A DNA stretch of 64,000 nt from Prinia subflava (Eukaryota; Chordata; Aves; Passeriformes; Cisticolidae), in the NCBI RefSeq assembly GCF_021018805.1, contig NC_086253.1:14138735-14202734 (forward strand), read 5' to 3'. The notes under the pieces were generated by a model. It was given only the letters and a program-made list of their open reading frames with translations, did no database searches and was not told the origin of the DNA. Made by a program: the position numbers and the translations under genes. Every line of letters starts with the position of its first letter. Position 1 is the first letter of the stretch. Shown here piece after piece: positions 1 through 11,672 of this stretch.

Positions 1-734
1 TATGAAATAAAATCAGAAAATAACTGAAGTAATTTCTCCACTCTGAGACTGAATAATTTATTCTTATGATATTCCTGATAGGCATTTGTCCAAATGTCTT
101 TTCAGGATTTCTCAGGTGGGATTTCCACTGATCTCCCAGACTCTCTGATCAAGAACTTAATTTTCCTTCTTCCTGGAAAAAATTTCCTTATGTTCAGCAT
201 GTATTTGCCTTGCCACAATTTGAGATAATTTGTTCTTATTCAGCAGGCAGACAAAGGGAAGGGTTCATCCCCCCTCCTCATCTAGGCTTTCTTTTATTTA
301 AACTTCCACTCTCTGGATCAAAAATACATTCACTTTTCCCCAAATGTCCCCTCTTCATCATTCTCACTGCTGTCCTTTGGTCTCTCTCCAGCTAATATGC
401 ATCTTTCTTGTTCTCCATCAACCAAGCTGGCTACAGACACATACTGAAGATGTAACCTCACTTAGAGATCTTGCTGTTAAGGTGACACTTAATGAGTAAA
501 TACACATGTATCTGTCTCTCTTTTACAGCCAATGGTATTTCTATTGGTGACTCATTTAAAACCTTTCTGCAGATTTGCTGCATTACCCTTCAGCTTATAT
601 GTGGTTTACTCTTTGTGGAAAAAGGTAGAGTATTGCATTTTTTTTTTATTTTATTGAATTACATTGTATTTTTCCAGGCTATTTGTCCAATTTATCAACA
701 GTGTTGTAGTTTTAATCCTGTTTTGTCATACATA
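1..734. other. AT-rich single-copy DNA, no gene seen
   Basis: No recognisable exon, repeat family or RNA gene. The longest open frame (from about 492) runs rightward into the antisense CR1 fragment and has no domain or codon pattern of a real protein. T-runs such as the one near 641-648 are simple low-complexity sequence. Confidence 0.6.
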
Positions 735-1065
735 TACTGCCCAGTTGGTGCTCTCTGTGAACTTAATAAATGTGTTCTTCATACTGTCTTGAAAAAGCAC
801 TGCATACCGTACAGGATAATTCCTGTAAACACCCACTCAAACCATCCCTCTAATTTGATCAGGAATTAGTGACACCTACTCCTTTAATACAGAGCTCTCA
901 AATGAGTAATGCACTCACCTAACCATTTTTGTAATCTAATCCACGTTTCCCAAGCTTGCACATGAGGTTCCAGAGGAGTGCAGAAGTCAAGACATATGGC
1001 ATCTACCAACTGTCTTCCTATCCAGAAGGCGTGTTATCCTGTCATCATACAATCATCCTTTTAAT
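735..1065 (-). mobile_element. Ancient CR1 LINE fragment, reverse-transcriptase region, antisense
   Basis: Read on the minus strand, this matches remembered sauropsid CR1 reverse-transcriptase coding sequence. The order of blocks is collinear: the segment around 741-790 corresponds to the part after the catalytic palm motif, 820-870 to the block before it, and 900-1040 to the stretch covering the further upstream palm region. It is heavily diverged and has stops in all frames, so it is dead. The left end is vague and could extend to about 650. CR1 elements are typically truncated at the 5' end and make no clear target duplications, so no insertion borders can be fixed. Identification rests on memory of the family, not on an alignment. 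Confidence 0.75.
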
Positions 1066-3539
1066 TATCAAATCTCATATACCATAGTAGAAAATCTGTG
1101 ACTAAAATTAGGTTAGACTACTTTTCAAGAAGGCAAAAACATTTGTCTAAGCTGGTGTATCATGACAAATGAGAAGCAAGGAATATATGCATGTTATTTT
1201 CACTTTAGCCAGTTTCAAAGTGTTTGTACCTCCTTCTAAGAATCACTATCAAACTTTATTCTTGATTCTTTCCAAAATGATTCCTGTCTGCAGAAATACA
1301 AGATACATTTTTCAGTTTTGTTTTGGGCTGCCAACTTCCTTTCACTCTTGACAACAACAAATCTCTAAAACAATTCTCCTGCACTCAAAATTTTTCTGAC
1401 CAGCCCTTGAGGAATACAGAAGAATCAAGAATACCAAGTGGTTTGGCAACACAGCAGCAGCTCTGGATCCATTTGCTTCTGAACACATTTAACAATGAGT
1501 TCCCTGTAGGGGTTACAACATGTCCTGCAATACCAGGACAGTCTCCCCAGACCTAATATTCAATTTACACAGTGTCCAGCCATAATGGACTTTGGAAAAA
1601 AGATATCACAAAAAGGAGACTATGGCTACAGTATCCCTGAGGAAGAACAAAAGGAACATGAATTCCAACCATGATCTGGAGAATCCTACTAAGAGGAAAA
1701 AAGTGAAAAATAATTAAATCCTCTTGTGCCCAGAGCTTCTTTTCCTTCATATTTAAAGTGCTATTTATGTCTCTGTCCTCTCAATTTCTATATTTGCATT
1801 CACTGAGTCTTTCAGCTGGCACTGTTTGCTATCTTGCATAAGGTTGTATCAAGAGAAATGCACAATGGTAAGTGTCAATGCCCCTTCTTGGCAACATATT
1901 CAGATTCCCTTAGGATTAAATTATCCCAGAAACTTTAGTTAACATTACTTCAGGCCAAGTTTAAAGATATCTGCCAGTGCATTAGAAAATGCTCTAACAC
2001 AGAATTAAATGATATTGCCAGAAATGTTGAAAGCAGAAAAATTGAAGATTATGCTCTGGGATATATCTTGTTGAAGATGGAGAACATCTGAAGTGACAAT
2101 TTTTATTCTGAGGAGAAAGGACCATGGGTCTTCTGGTTAAATATTTAGCAGGACTTGCCCTCTCAGCCTGCTAAGAGTTCAGGGTAGTGTAGTCCAAAGG
2201 GCCAATGTGTGGACTTTAGAGCTTCTCACAGACAAAACTGGAAACACAATTTACTGACAAAAAAAACCCATGAAGAGAGTGAAAAAGAAGGTGCATCCTG
2301 TCTAGCAGCTGTTGAGTATTACAGAAAACTCTGATAACTTGTACAAGCAAAAGCAGTACAAGATACTACGTAGAATTCAACAGTTATAAATCCATTTAAG
2401 TTCCTTTTTTGGGGTAACCAAAGATGCAATCAAGGCTTCACATTGAATATCTCTTTTTAAAAATCACCAATATAGATAAATATTAATAAGTGAAACTTTG
2501 AAGACTAGTAAAGAGAAGTATACTTTCCTGACATCTGTTGATTCCGATATTAAAAACATTTTTAAATATCTCAGTGGTTTTCATACTGCTTTTTGCAAGA
2601 AACAAGACAAACATTATTATGTAATCTCATTTTTAATCCTCTGCTTCCCAGGAAACTTCAGGTTGCTCATGGTCATAAAGCACAAAGATCTGCAACAAAG
2701 ATACTATTACTGCTGTAAATTTTGGTTCATGATGGGTCAGAGGCCTCAGAATTATTTTAAGTGTCAATGAAATAGTTTAAGGAGCGGTGGCTCTTGTCAT
2801 TTTATATTAAATATCTGCAACAGGTTTAGCAGCTGAAAGTCATGGGATTATCCAGCTTTATGAACCCTGCTGAGTAAGCTGAATTACAAGAAAGCTTTGT
2901 TTCTGATGGAAAAGGTGTCACCATGGCCCAGCAAATCAAACATATCAGGATTTACATTCCTTCCTCTGAGTTATAATGGTTGCTTGCAGAACTTCGTACA
3001 CAGCAAGGAAAATACTCTTTTGGCAGATGCCCTAACCTGCATGAGTGGAAGCCTACATAAAAGCTTCAGGGAAAGGCCTGATTAAAACTGATCACATAGA
3101 AATTTTCCCCTGGAGACTGCTGGTGTCAGCAGTTTTGGATAATCTCTGTCATTTTGGTGGCATTTGTATTGTATTTGTGATTTACATAGTTCAGTACAAC
3201 ATTAAAAATGCTAGCATAATGTGAGTGGCAGTACTTTACATCTGGTATCTCTACACCATTACAGACTTTCAAAAACAACTAATAAAAAAGGTTAATATTA
3301 AAAAAAAATTCAGAAAAATATTTAGAAAAATAAAGAAGAAAAATATTGAAAGTTTTTAAAAAAACACCAAAACTATGGAAGTCTCAGATATATTTAGTAA
3401 AAGCAAAGTAAACTTTTTTTGTAGTTGAGCGGTACATAGGAGCACAAACTTTTGCTAAATTGTCTGCTGATTTCTCTCAGTATTCCTAAATCTTATAAAA
3501 GTGTATGCAATATGACCTGAGTTACTGAATGGAATATAC
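1066..3539. other. Single-copy AT-rich DNA, nothing recognised
   Basis: No exon-like open frame, repeat family or conserved-looking block found. An A-rich stretch lies near 3281-3360. The last few bases grade into the CR1 that follows. Confidence 0.5.
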
Positions 3540-4277
3540 ACTTATTAAATTTGCAGCTGACATGAAGCTAGAAGGGATTGTAAATAAATTGGAGGGTACG
3601 ATTTGAATTTAAAAATCGTCTTGACAGGTTGAATGAATGGGCTGAAAAAAACCAAGATAAAGTACTATACAGACAAATGTAAAAAATGCAACAAAATACC
3701 CCATCAGGAGTGCTGCATGCAGTTCTGGGGCCCCCAGCATAGGAAGAGCATGGATTAGAGCATGTGGACATGGTCCAGAGGAGGGCCATGGAGCTGACCA
3801 GAGCTCCATCTGCTCATCCTGTCTCCAGAGAAGAGGGATGGAGCACCTCTCCTCTGAAGACAGGATGAGGCAGTTGGGGCAGTTTGCTCCAGTCCAGCCT
3901 GGAGAAGAGAAAGTCCTGGGGAAACCTAACAGCAGCCTTCCAGTACGTGTAAAGGTGTTTATAAGAAAACCAGAGAGGAGCTTTTGGGAGTCATGTAGTA
4001 ATAGGACAAGGGAAAATGATTTTAAATGGAAAAAGATTTAGATTCGATGTTGGGAAGAGATTCTTCACTCAGAAGATGGTGAGGTACTGAAACAAACCAC
4101 CCAGAGAAGCTGTGGATGCCCCATGCCTGAAAGTGATCAAGGCCAGGTTTGATGGGGCCCTGAGCAACTTGGTCTAAGGGAAAATGTTTCTGCCTGTGGC
4201 GGGGAGGTTGGAACTAGATGGTCTTTAAGATCCCTCCCAACCCAAGCCATTCTGTAATTCTATGATTCTGTGAACTC
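3540..4277 (+). mobile_element. CR1 LINE, 3' portion with intact tail
   Basis: Plus-strand CR1 carrying the end of the reverse-transcriptase frame and the 3' untranslated tail. The start near 3553 matches the conserved 'leaking into the 3' RT domain' region, and about 3709-3810 contains the block encoding the C-terminal QFW-type segment. The tail near 4205-4275 has the avian CR1 signature: a run predicting 'ggaactagatggtctttaagatccctcccaaccc' type sequence in diverged form, followed by the imperfect octamer repeats ATTCTGTA-ATTCTATG-ATTCTGTG that end the family. An internal deletion is likely near 3690, where the alignment skips. Stops and frameshifts show that it is not mobile. Confidence 0.93.
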
Positions 4278-4519
4278 TCGGGCAGACTGTCAGATAGAAA
4301 CTACTGGCCTCAGGAATCAAAGATAAGGAACAATGAGGCAGCAGTCCTCCAGACAAGCAGATGTTTTATTGTGAACTGCACGTGATGATCAGGCATGCCT
4401 CAGGTTTGGTTGCAGGCAATAACTTTCTAGACAGTTGGACCAGCTAGAGAAGTATTACAGAGACTCAATAACAATCAGATGTCCAGGAAATGTGACCCTG
4501 ACATGTTCAAAGAGGTGTA
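4278..4519. other. Short interval between two CR1 copies
   Basis: No match that I can call. It may be unrecognised 5' sequence of the ancient CR1 that follows, interrupted by the younger CR1 insertion upstream. Confidence 0.3.
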
Positions 4520-4845
4520 AAGAAGAGGAGGCCGAGGAGAAGGACAACAGTTTTCAAGTGTGTGAAAGGATGTTTGTTGTGAAAGGATGAGGAGGAATGT
4601 CTAGTGCTCATGGACAAAAAGAGAGAAGAAGCAAGTCTTAAATTACAAAAACCTTGTGGGTCAGACTTTATGAAAAGTTTAGGAATAAGTTTAGGGAAAA
4701 AAAATAGGAATAGAAAATCACTGAAAAGGTTTTGCAGGTGGAGGCCAGGGGATCTCTAATATTAGAGATCTTTAAGGACATCAGACTGCTAGAAAACAGT
4801 CTGTCCTAACAGATATCTCTCAGGAATGACTAATCTGGAGAAATG
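4520..4845 (+). mobile_element. Ancient CR1 LINE, C-terminal RT region and 3' end
   Basis: Diverged plus-strand CR1. The segment from about 4535 matches the block that follows the RT domain (the part reading 'ACAGTTTTCAAGT'), and 4745-4790 matches the 'ggaatctcc...ttggagattttTaaga' block near the end of the protein. The copy is much more decayed than the CR1 immediately upstream and has no octamer tail, so the two are separate insertions of different age. Confidence 0.8.
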
Positions 4846-7800
4846 GACCAAATGTCCTCCTGATGTCTTTCACAGTCATATCCTTTCATGGGCCTTAGAA
4901 TTACAAGACACAACACAGCTACTGAGTGGAGAACATGGCATTACTTTAGGCAAAGGGCAGTGTGTCTCAGCGTTCAGGAAGGCAAATATTTATCAGCGTC
5001 TTCTGAATGATACACAATGATTTAGAAGTACATAATGCCAGAATTTCTGGCATCTTTTCACTGCTGGCTATGCAGGCATTCCCTCTGTGAAAATAACCCA
5101 GTTGCTTAACCTCTTGGTATCAACTGATCTGTTAAACAGCTATAACTCAGTGCTATCATGAGGCTATGAGTTAGTGAATCCTTACACTGCATCCAGAAAA
5201 TTCAGGATGAAAGGGATATAAAAGTGTAATGATCCCTTATTTACAATTGCCATGGTTCAACAAATGCTAGTTGGTTCCAGTTTCCTAAGGAGGCACTGGT
5301 TCCTTCACAGTAAGGATCTGAGTTTTGGAGGAAGCTCCAAACCAAATCGAGCTCTTTTTGAACTTAAGATGACAAAGTGTTGTCACTATTACAATTTCCA
5401 AGCTATTGGATGAGAGAGACACTTTGTTTGCAAGGATTAGGAGCGTGAGACCAGAGAGCTGGAGATCCCTGACCTCTGCAGCAGCAGAGCCATAACTCCT
5501 TGCTTGTCTCCTGCCTCCTCGCCCTCAACAACCTTCCACCTATAGCACACACAAGCCACAGTGCACGTTTGGTCAGCTGTGACCTGTGCACAAGGTCAGC
5601 TGCATTCCCAGGAGCTTCCAACACATGGGAATCAAAAGGCAGTGTGATCTCATCCTTACCACCCCAAAGAATTGTTTTGTGAGCCCCAGGAGCACCCCAT
5701 CACTCTGCTATCCAGCACAAATCTGCATTGCACACCTGTGATTGACAGTAATACCTCTGCACCTGCAAGGGTTGTATTCACTCCACAGATTCCAGAAGTC
5801 ATGGCCATGATGAAGACAAAACTCTTTATTTTCCTTGGCTATCACTCTTAAGGCTTTAAAGTACTTGCAATTTGTAATCTATATGGGGCACAACTTTTAA
5901 GTTACTCTTTAGATATTTTTTTAACTAAAAGCCTTGATCTTTAAAATAAACAAAATCAGACAGAAACAGGATCCACATTGACACCCATGTGCTTTGGCAG
6001 AGAATGAGATGTTTTGGCCTTTCTCAGGCTGAAATCCAGAGCACTGAAGCAAGTTTCTCTGCTTCTTACACTGTTTTTAAGAGAAATAAGGTACATCATA
6101 GAAGTATTCAAAATAATCTCCACTTTCTCCAGTGGAAATCCCAAAGGCTGAACAGGGAATTGCATGTAACTCTTTACCAGGAAAACTCCATGAATAGAGT
6201 AATCTCCTAAATAAGGCCCATTTCAGGTGCCTACATCTATACAGAATTCATTAAAGCAAAGAGCCTGTGACCTTTCCTAAAAGATGCTGAATGGAAGTGG
6301 CTTCCTTTTTCTTTTGAGAGCACAAATAGAGACAATATTCCTTTTTTTATTTTCCTTAGGGCAGCCCAGTGCTGATGCACAAGTAGGGCAGTGATATCAA
6401 GGTAATTCAGAGTGACCTCTTCTCCCACCTTGCAACACAGAACATAGCTATTCCCAATCCCTCTTTCACCTGAGGACAGGTCTCTGTGTTACTCTAACAT
6501 CCTAAAGGAATCCCCTGAGCAGGGAACATTTATTATGCTGTCCTGGCTCAACCTTCTAGGTTTCTAATGCAAACAATATGCAGTATGGTCAGCTGGTTAG
6601 AAGCATGATGGTTGTGTCCCAAGGGAGGGTGCAGGGTCTGAAGCCACTGCTGTCCTAGCCAAAATGTAGCTCTTGAACCTATAGAGAGCAGGCAGACAGT
6701 ACATGGCCTAGATTTTCTCTCCACATCCTCTGTCTCTCCAAGTGTCAGGTTAAAACATTCTCCAGGAGGGAAATGCCTCTGCATTTTTTACACAAGCAGG
6801 AAGAGAAATATTCAAAACTTGGTCAAAATATTTGGCATATTTTCAATGTAATCCAATTTGAAATGCCTATATCCAGGCCTCAGTGGAGAAATTGATAAAT
6901 CTGGTTTCTGAGCCATGATGAATTTGAATATGATCAATATGCCTTGTCTTAAACCCGAGGTGCATCTGGGCATCGTTTCAAGAGAGTTATGGATGTCCAG
7001 CAGAAGGCAAGTGGGTGTCCATGACTTCCAATCTCCTTTAAGAATTTGTAGCAACTGAAGGCAGGACTCAAGGTCACAGTTTTATAATGCAGACACTTGT
7101 GCTAGACCTACACCTGATCTTATGCAGTCCAGCCTTTATTGAGTTTGCGCTTCCTTGCTTATTTTACATTGTCTTTATCTGTCAGATTGAAGAATCAAGG
7201 AAAATGTGGGTAAGCATCTTTCCCAAGCCAAACTATTCAGACTACTAGCTCCACAAGTCAGCTGAAGAGAAGCAAGAGTAATTGGATTAAGGTTTTTTAT
7301 TTAAGGATTTAATGGTAAAGAACTTGATGAACAAATCTCAGAATCATCAAGAAGCTTCCAATCCCTGACCCAGCATCCTGCTGTCCTGCCAGTGTCACTG
7401 TTCACATTGGCATGAGGGAGAAAGATGATCATTCCAGTGAAGCATTTGTGGGGATTTGAGCTATTAAAGCAGTTTTACTACTTAATTTCCAGGAGCAGCC
7501 ATTGAAATTAAAGTAGAAACAAAAAACCCCCTATCCTATCACAAGTGATTCCCATGAGAAAGCAACTGGTCCCTCATGGTCATCCTTACATGGATTGCAT
7601 ATGACAATACCAACACACACAAATTAAGTAGATGCTTGATATTTCCTCTTCCAGGAAATGAATTTTTCATGAGTTATTATAAAGTATTGTATTGAATGAA
7701 ATCTTAAATATCTTCCTTGTAGTGCTTCAGACCTTGCCAATTTCTTTCAACTGAGCACTTTGCTCTTATCCCATGAATAATGAAACTGAGCAATTACATA

Positions 7801-8289
7801 CAAGCAATGCCTCCTGCTGCAAAGCCCGGAAACTAATCTGATGGGGCTTTTCTCTTTTACTTTTGAAAGTCTGGGCACCCCTGAGGGGAAGAAGGTGATA
7901 TTTGCCCTTAGTAATCTGGTTAAAAGGCACAGTGGACATTTCACAGTGCTCTAGTTTCTCACTTGGCTTAACCTGGTAAAAATTTATAGTAGTCTAACCC
8001 CCTGAATTTCAAATTTTTTTACCCACTGCTATTGTGGTTACTAGCAAGGAAATGTCAGCATTTATTTATGGTACCACAACACTCTATGGTTCCTTCATGA
8101 GCTGTATAATTCTGGTACTTTTCACCTCATTTAAAAACTTGTTTCAAAGAGACCTTGGATAAATTTTGCAGCGCTGCAGTTGTGAACACAGAGGTGAATC
8201 TACTGACACAGCTTCAGCAGATGCTTTTACTACTGTTCATTAACTTTAGCTCTGCTGCCATCAGAATTATATAAGGAACATAAAGTAAA
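4846..8289. other. Single-copy DNA, no gene seen
   Basis: No convincing exon, RNA gene or transposon found across this stretch. Several open frames of 60-80 codons occur on both strands, as expected by chance at this base composition, and none shows a domain or flanking splice signals I would trust. Confidence 0.5.
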
Positions 8290-8530
8290 TTAAAAAGAAT
8301 GACTCATGCAATTTGATTTCTGCTGTGTCATTTCCCGCTGTTTTGGTCTTGGTACCTCAACAGGCTGGCAATCAAACAGACTATTGAGGTCACAGCACAG
8401 AAATGAATGGCAAGGGTTCAAAGTTGAAAATGCAATTATTGCTTCCATTTCCAAACAGAATTGCAGAAGTAGCATCACTGAGGCTGTTAACAGAAAGATC
8501 ATTTCAGCTTTTATTTTGCTTTAACTAGGC
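8290..8530. promoter_or_regulatory. Possible conserved non-coding element (weak)
   Basis: This block has a balanced composition with no repeat similarity. Both strands stay open over it (about 8290-8502 minus and 8306-8524 plus), which is unusual for decaying neutral DNA. It includes an AP-1/CRE-like TGACTCATGCAA cluster near 8301-8312. No coding homology is recognisable. The call is only a suggestion from texture; a cross-species alignment is needed to confirm it. Confidence 0.2.
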
Positions 8531-9059
8531 AAAGATGATCTGCCCTCCCTTTTCCTTGTTTCTTCCCCCTTCCCACCCAATTCCCTTTCCTTTTCCCCTA
8601 CTCTTTTCAGCTTTGTGGTGAGTATTACAAACATTTCTTTTATAAAAGGAGTATACTTCATGTGTTCAGTTTGAAAACAATTAATCCCTCATTCTATGTT
8701 CATGTCACATAGAGTACTTGGTTTTTCAAATATTTGTTTCCTTTGGTTTTCTGCATACTTGCCTAATCTAAAGCAATAGTCAAACTTTCTGTTCTTTTAC
8801 AGATATGAGATCAAACATGGGAAAATCAACAACTAAGAAAACACTTTTTCCCCCCCTTACTGCTGCAGTTTTTGAGCTTGGGATTTTCCACATGCATTTC
8901 CCATATATCTTTTGGGTTGCAAACTGAAGCTTGGCATTGCTTCCCTAAGTGAGCTTTTAGTGGAGGAAGCCTAGAATTGATCAGAATGATCCAAATAAGC
9001 AACTAGTACAAGACATAAGAGGAAAGTCACTTTTTTGATAGTCACAGAAAATACAATTC

Positions 9060-9330
9060 AGAAAAAAATAATGTTTTTGATGTTTAAATACACTTCTTCA
9101 TTACTGTCATTACATTGATTTTTAATTTTTTTTCCTCCCCTTATTTATGTTTTCGCATTTGTTTTTGAGTGAATCTATTTATAGTACATTTACATTCCTA
9201 CATCATATGTCTCCAATATTCATTAGTTATTAAATTGCTTTTCCCAGATCAATCAGGTGCTAATTGCACTTGTTAGGAAAGACCTAATCCAACACTATAA
9301 AAAACAATATCATGCCACTGTAACTCCATT
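9060..9330. promoter_or_regulatory. Possible regulatory block with perfect MEF2 motif
   Basis: An AT-rich segment with a perfect MEF2-type site CTATTTATAG at 9175-9184. TAAT-core homeodomain motifs lie near 9220-9265. It does not match any repeat I know. In AT-rich DNA such motifs do arise by chance, so the call is weak. Confidence 0.2.
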
Positions 9331-10065
9331 GAACTTAGTGAGATACTCCGTTATTTATTCCAGTGAAATTGCAAGAACAAAAAGCCATATGGCCTCTTTT
9401 GGACCAGGTTTGTTAAGGCGTGTGAGTGCTACAGGTCAGATGTTACAAAACATAAATCTTAGCCAGAACATTCACTTTGGAATCCATGTTTTAGGACATA
9501 AACCCTCTATATCAGCATGCTGCTTCAGAAGAGTGATTGAAAAAAGTTACTAGATTGGAAGCTGGTTTTATTTTAAAAAATAAGCACAAAAGTATCTGAA
9601 ACTTCAGCTTTTCTTTGAAGCTGAAACTCCTCAGTTAAATTAGGATGCAGAACCTCATGTCCTGTCTTGGAAAAAAATCACTTTGAAATTATCTCAAAAG
9701 TCTTTAAAAGTGGGTATTAGAGGGGAATTCTTTACATAATAGACCTTTTTGTAACAGTGAGGGTATGAGTCTCAGGAAGACCTTGTTCAGTTCCTTTTTC
9801 CACTAGAAAATTAAAATCAAAATTCACATACCAAAGAAATATGTGAACCACAGACCAATAGTTTAATTTTGGATAAAGGATATTCAGCACATTAAGATAT
9901 TGTAGATCCATATTGCAATATATACTGTAAAATGCTCACATTTGCAGCAATTATCTTCAAAAACCTTATTGGCAGCAGGAAAATTCCTTGTGTATTTTGA
10001 ACATCAAACGATGTGCCTCACATCTCAGGATAAATTAACACAGTTCTATAAGATTAATATTATTT
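9331..10065. other. Single-copy DNA, nothing recognised
   Basis: An open frame of 98 codons spans 9257-9553 on the plus strand, but it has no recognisable domain and overlaps the regulatory-looking block, so I do not call a gene. Confidence 0.45.
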
Positions 10066-10128
10066 ACAGAATCACAAAATCACAGAATCTTCTGAGTTGG
10101 AAGGGACCCACAAGGATCATTGTGTTAT
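10066..10128 (-). mobile_element. CR1 LINE 3' terminal fragment, antisense
   Basis: Starts with the complement of the CR1 terminal octamers (ACAGAATCACAAAATCACAG) and continues with the characteristic GTTGGAAGGGACC block. Only about 60 bases remain, so this is a severely 5'-truncated insertion. The truncated end is near 10128, where similarity stops. Confidence 0.88.
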
Positions 10129-11605
10129 AGGGTTCATGTAAAATTTTGAGCTTTCCAGGTATGGTTATCTCCTTCACACTTGGTGCCACTGAATTTCAAA
10201 ATTTTTTGTTTCTTTAAACCATCAGCCATCACCTTGCTTTTAACTGTATTGCTGTCTGTGTGGCAGAATAGAGACACATCAAATAAGTCACTATCTTTCA
10301 ATCTCTGCTCTTAGGTTCTTAGTGAACACACTGATGGAAAATGAACAAGTAAAAGGAAAGAAGGAGAAATAAAAAATTCAAGTCTGTTAACACTCATAAA
10401 TCCTCTGGCTTTTCTACAGATTAAAGTCTCCAGCTAAGGGGATGAAGTTAATTTTAAATTTAAGACAAGTCACTTTTCTTTTTCACATCACAGTATTTTT
10501 TGTAGCAAGAAATAAACATTCTCTCATTTGTTCTCCTACAAATTTTCTATGTTGAATGATTTTTGCAGAACATTTATCTAAAAACTTTTAGAGCTACACT
10601 TGTAAAACTCCTAGTGGCAATTTTACAATAGGTAGAAGATAGATACATTGATAAATAAATTATTTAAAAGAAGCAAGCATTTACCAGTGTTGCTCAAACT
10701 TCAGCAAAGCCACACGTGACGTAACTGCAAAGTAGATTGCATGGTACATCAAGATTCTTATAGCTGAGGAAAACTTAACAGAGAAAGCCAGTTATAATCT
10801 TGAAAGTATTTAGTATAAAAATCTTAGCTGAATAAAAAATAGGAACAACTGAGTTAATTTGGACACAGAAGATGCTTTGGGAAACATTTAATTTCTTGAT
10901 ACAGGTTTTGTTTTTTTCATTTCTGTGGGTTTTAAAGTTATCTTACCCATAATGCAATGTATTTTTACTCATTATATTTAAATTTACCTGATCTAAAATG
11001 GCTTTAAATTGGATATTAGTTTAGACTGAAAAATGCATATCTAAGTTTTGAACCACCATACATATCTTATTTTACATTTAATTTGCATTTCCCTAAAGCC
11101 TGAGAGTGTTAAATTCTGAGATATTAGTGTTAGCATGTCTGCAGCCTTTTCACATGAGAGAATTCCAGGAAAAAAATTCCCAGCTGTGTTAACATTGGTT
11201 CAGCTGTGTCAGCAGGAGCTTGATGATTTGATCATCTTTCCACTTTTAATACAGAAGTAAACTATGTGAATCCACCTTCATTATTTTTTCCGGTTCAAAA
11301 ATTAAATGCCTTGATTAGCAAATATTCACATGCCCTCTCAGAAATTACCTGAAGCCCCCAAATATGCTCTCAGATATCTCAGATGTCTTCGTAGGGAAAT
11401 ACTGTCATTTTCTTCACAATACTTGAGTGAAGTCAACTTTATGAGTTCACATCACATTTTGTTACCAAGTTCCATCTTTCCCTATGATGCCTCATGATTT
11501 CTTTTTCAAAAAGTGTTCCATCATAGGAGCTCTTGGCAAAAGAGAATTTTCATAGGTAATGAAATTGCAGAAATATGTACAATTTCTCAAGAACTCTAGG
11601 CCATA
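10129..11605. other. Single-copy AT-rich DNA
   Basis: No gene or repeat recognised. The only notable short motif is the E-box/CRE composite at 10713-10724, listed separately. Confidence 0.45.
10713..10724. promoter_or_regulatory. Composite E-box plus CRE-like site
   Basis: CACGTGACGTAA places a palindromic E-box CACGTG directly against a near-consensus CRE TGACGTAA, the pair overlapping in the TG. Two CpGs survive inside 12 bases in a strongly CpG-depleted background. USF/MYC-family and CREB/ATF-family factors bind these cores. Function is inference. Confidence 0.25.
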
Positions 11606-11672
11606 TCCAGGGGTTGAAACTAGGTGATCTTTATGATCCTTTTCAACCCAAACAATTTTGTGGTTCTATGAT
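11606..11672 (+). mobile_element. CR1 LINE 3' terminal fragment
   Basis: Sense CR1 tail: a GGGGTTGAAACTAGGTGATC-like block followed by CAACCCAAACAATT and the terminal octamer remnants TTGTGGTTCTATGATG. Only the last 65 or so bases of the element are present. Confidence 0.88.

Noticed and set aside
492..869. 125-codon plus-strand open frame
   Set aside because: Its second half is antisense to an ancient CR1 reverse-transcriptase remnant; no gene signals.
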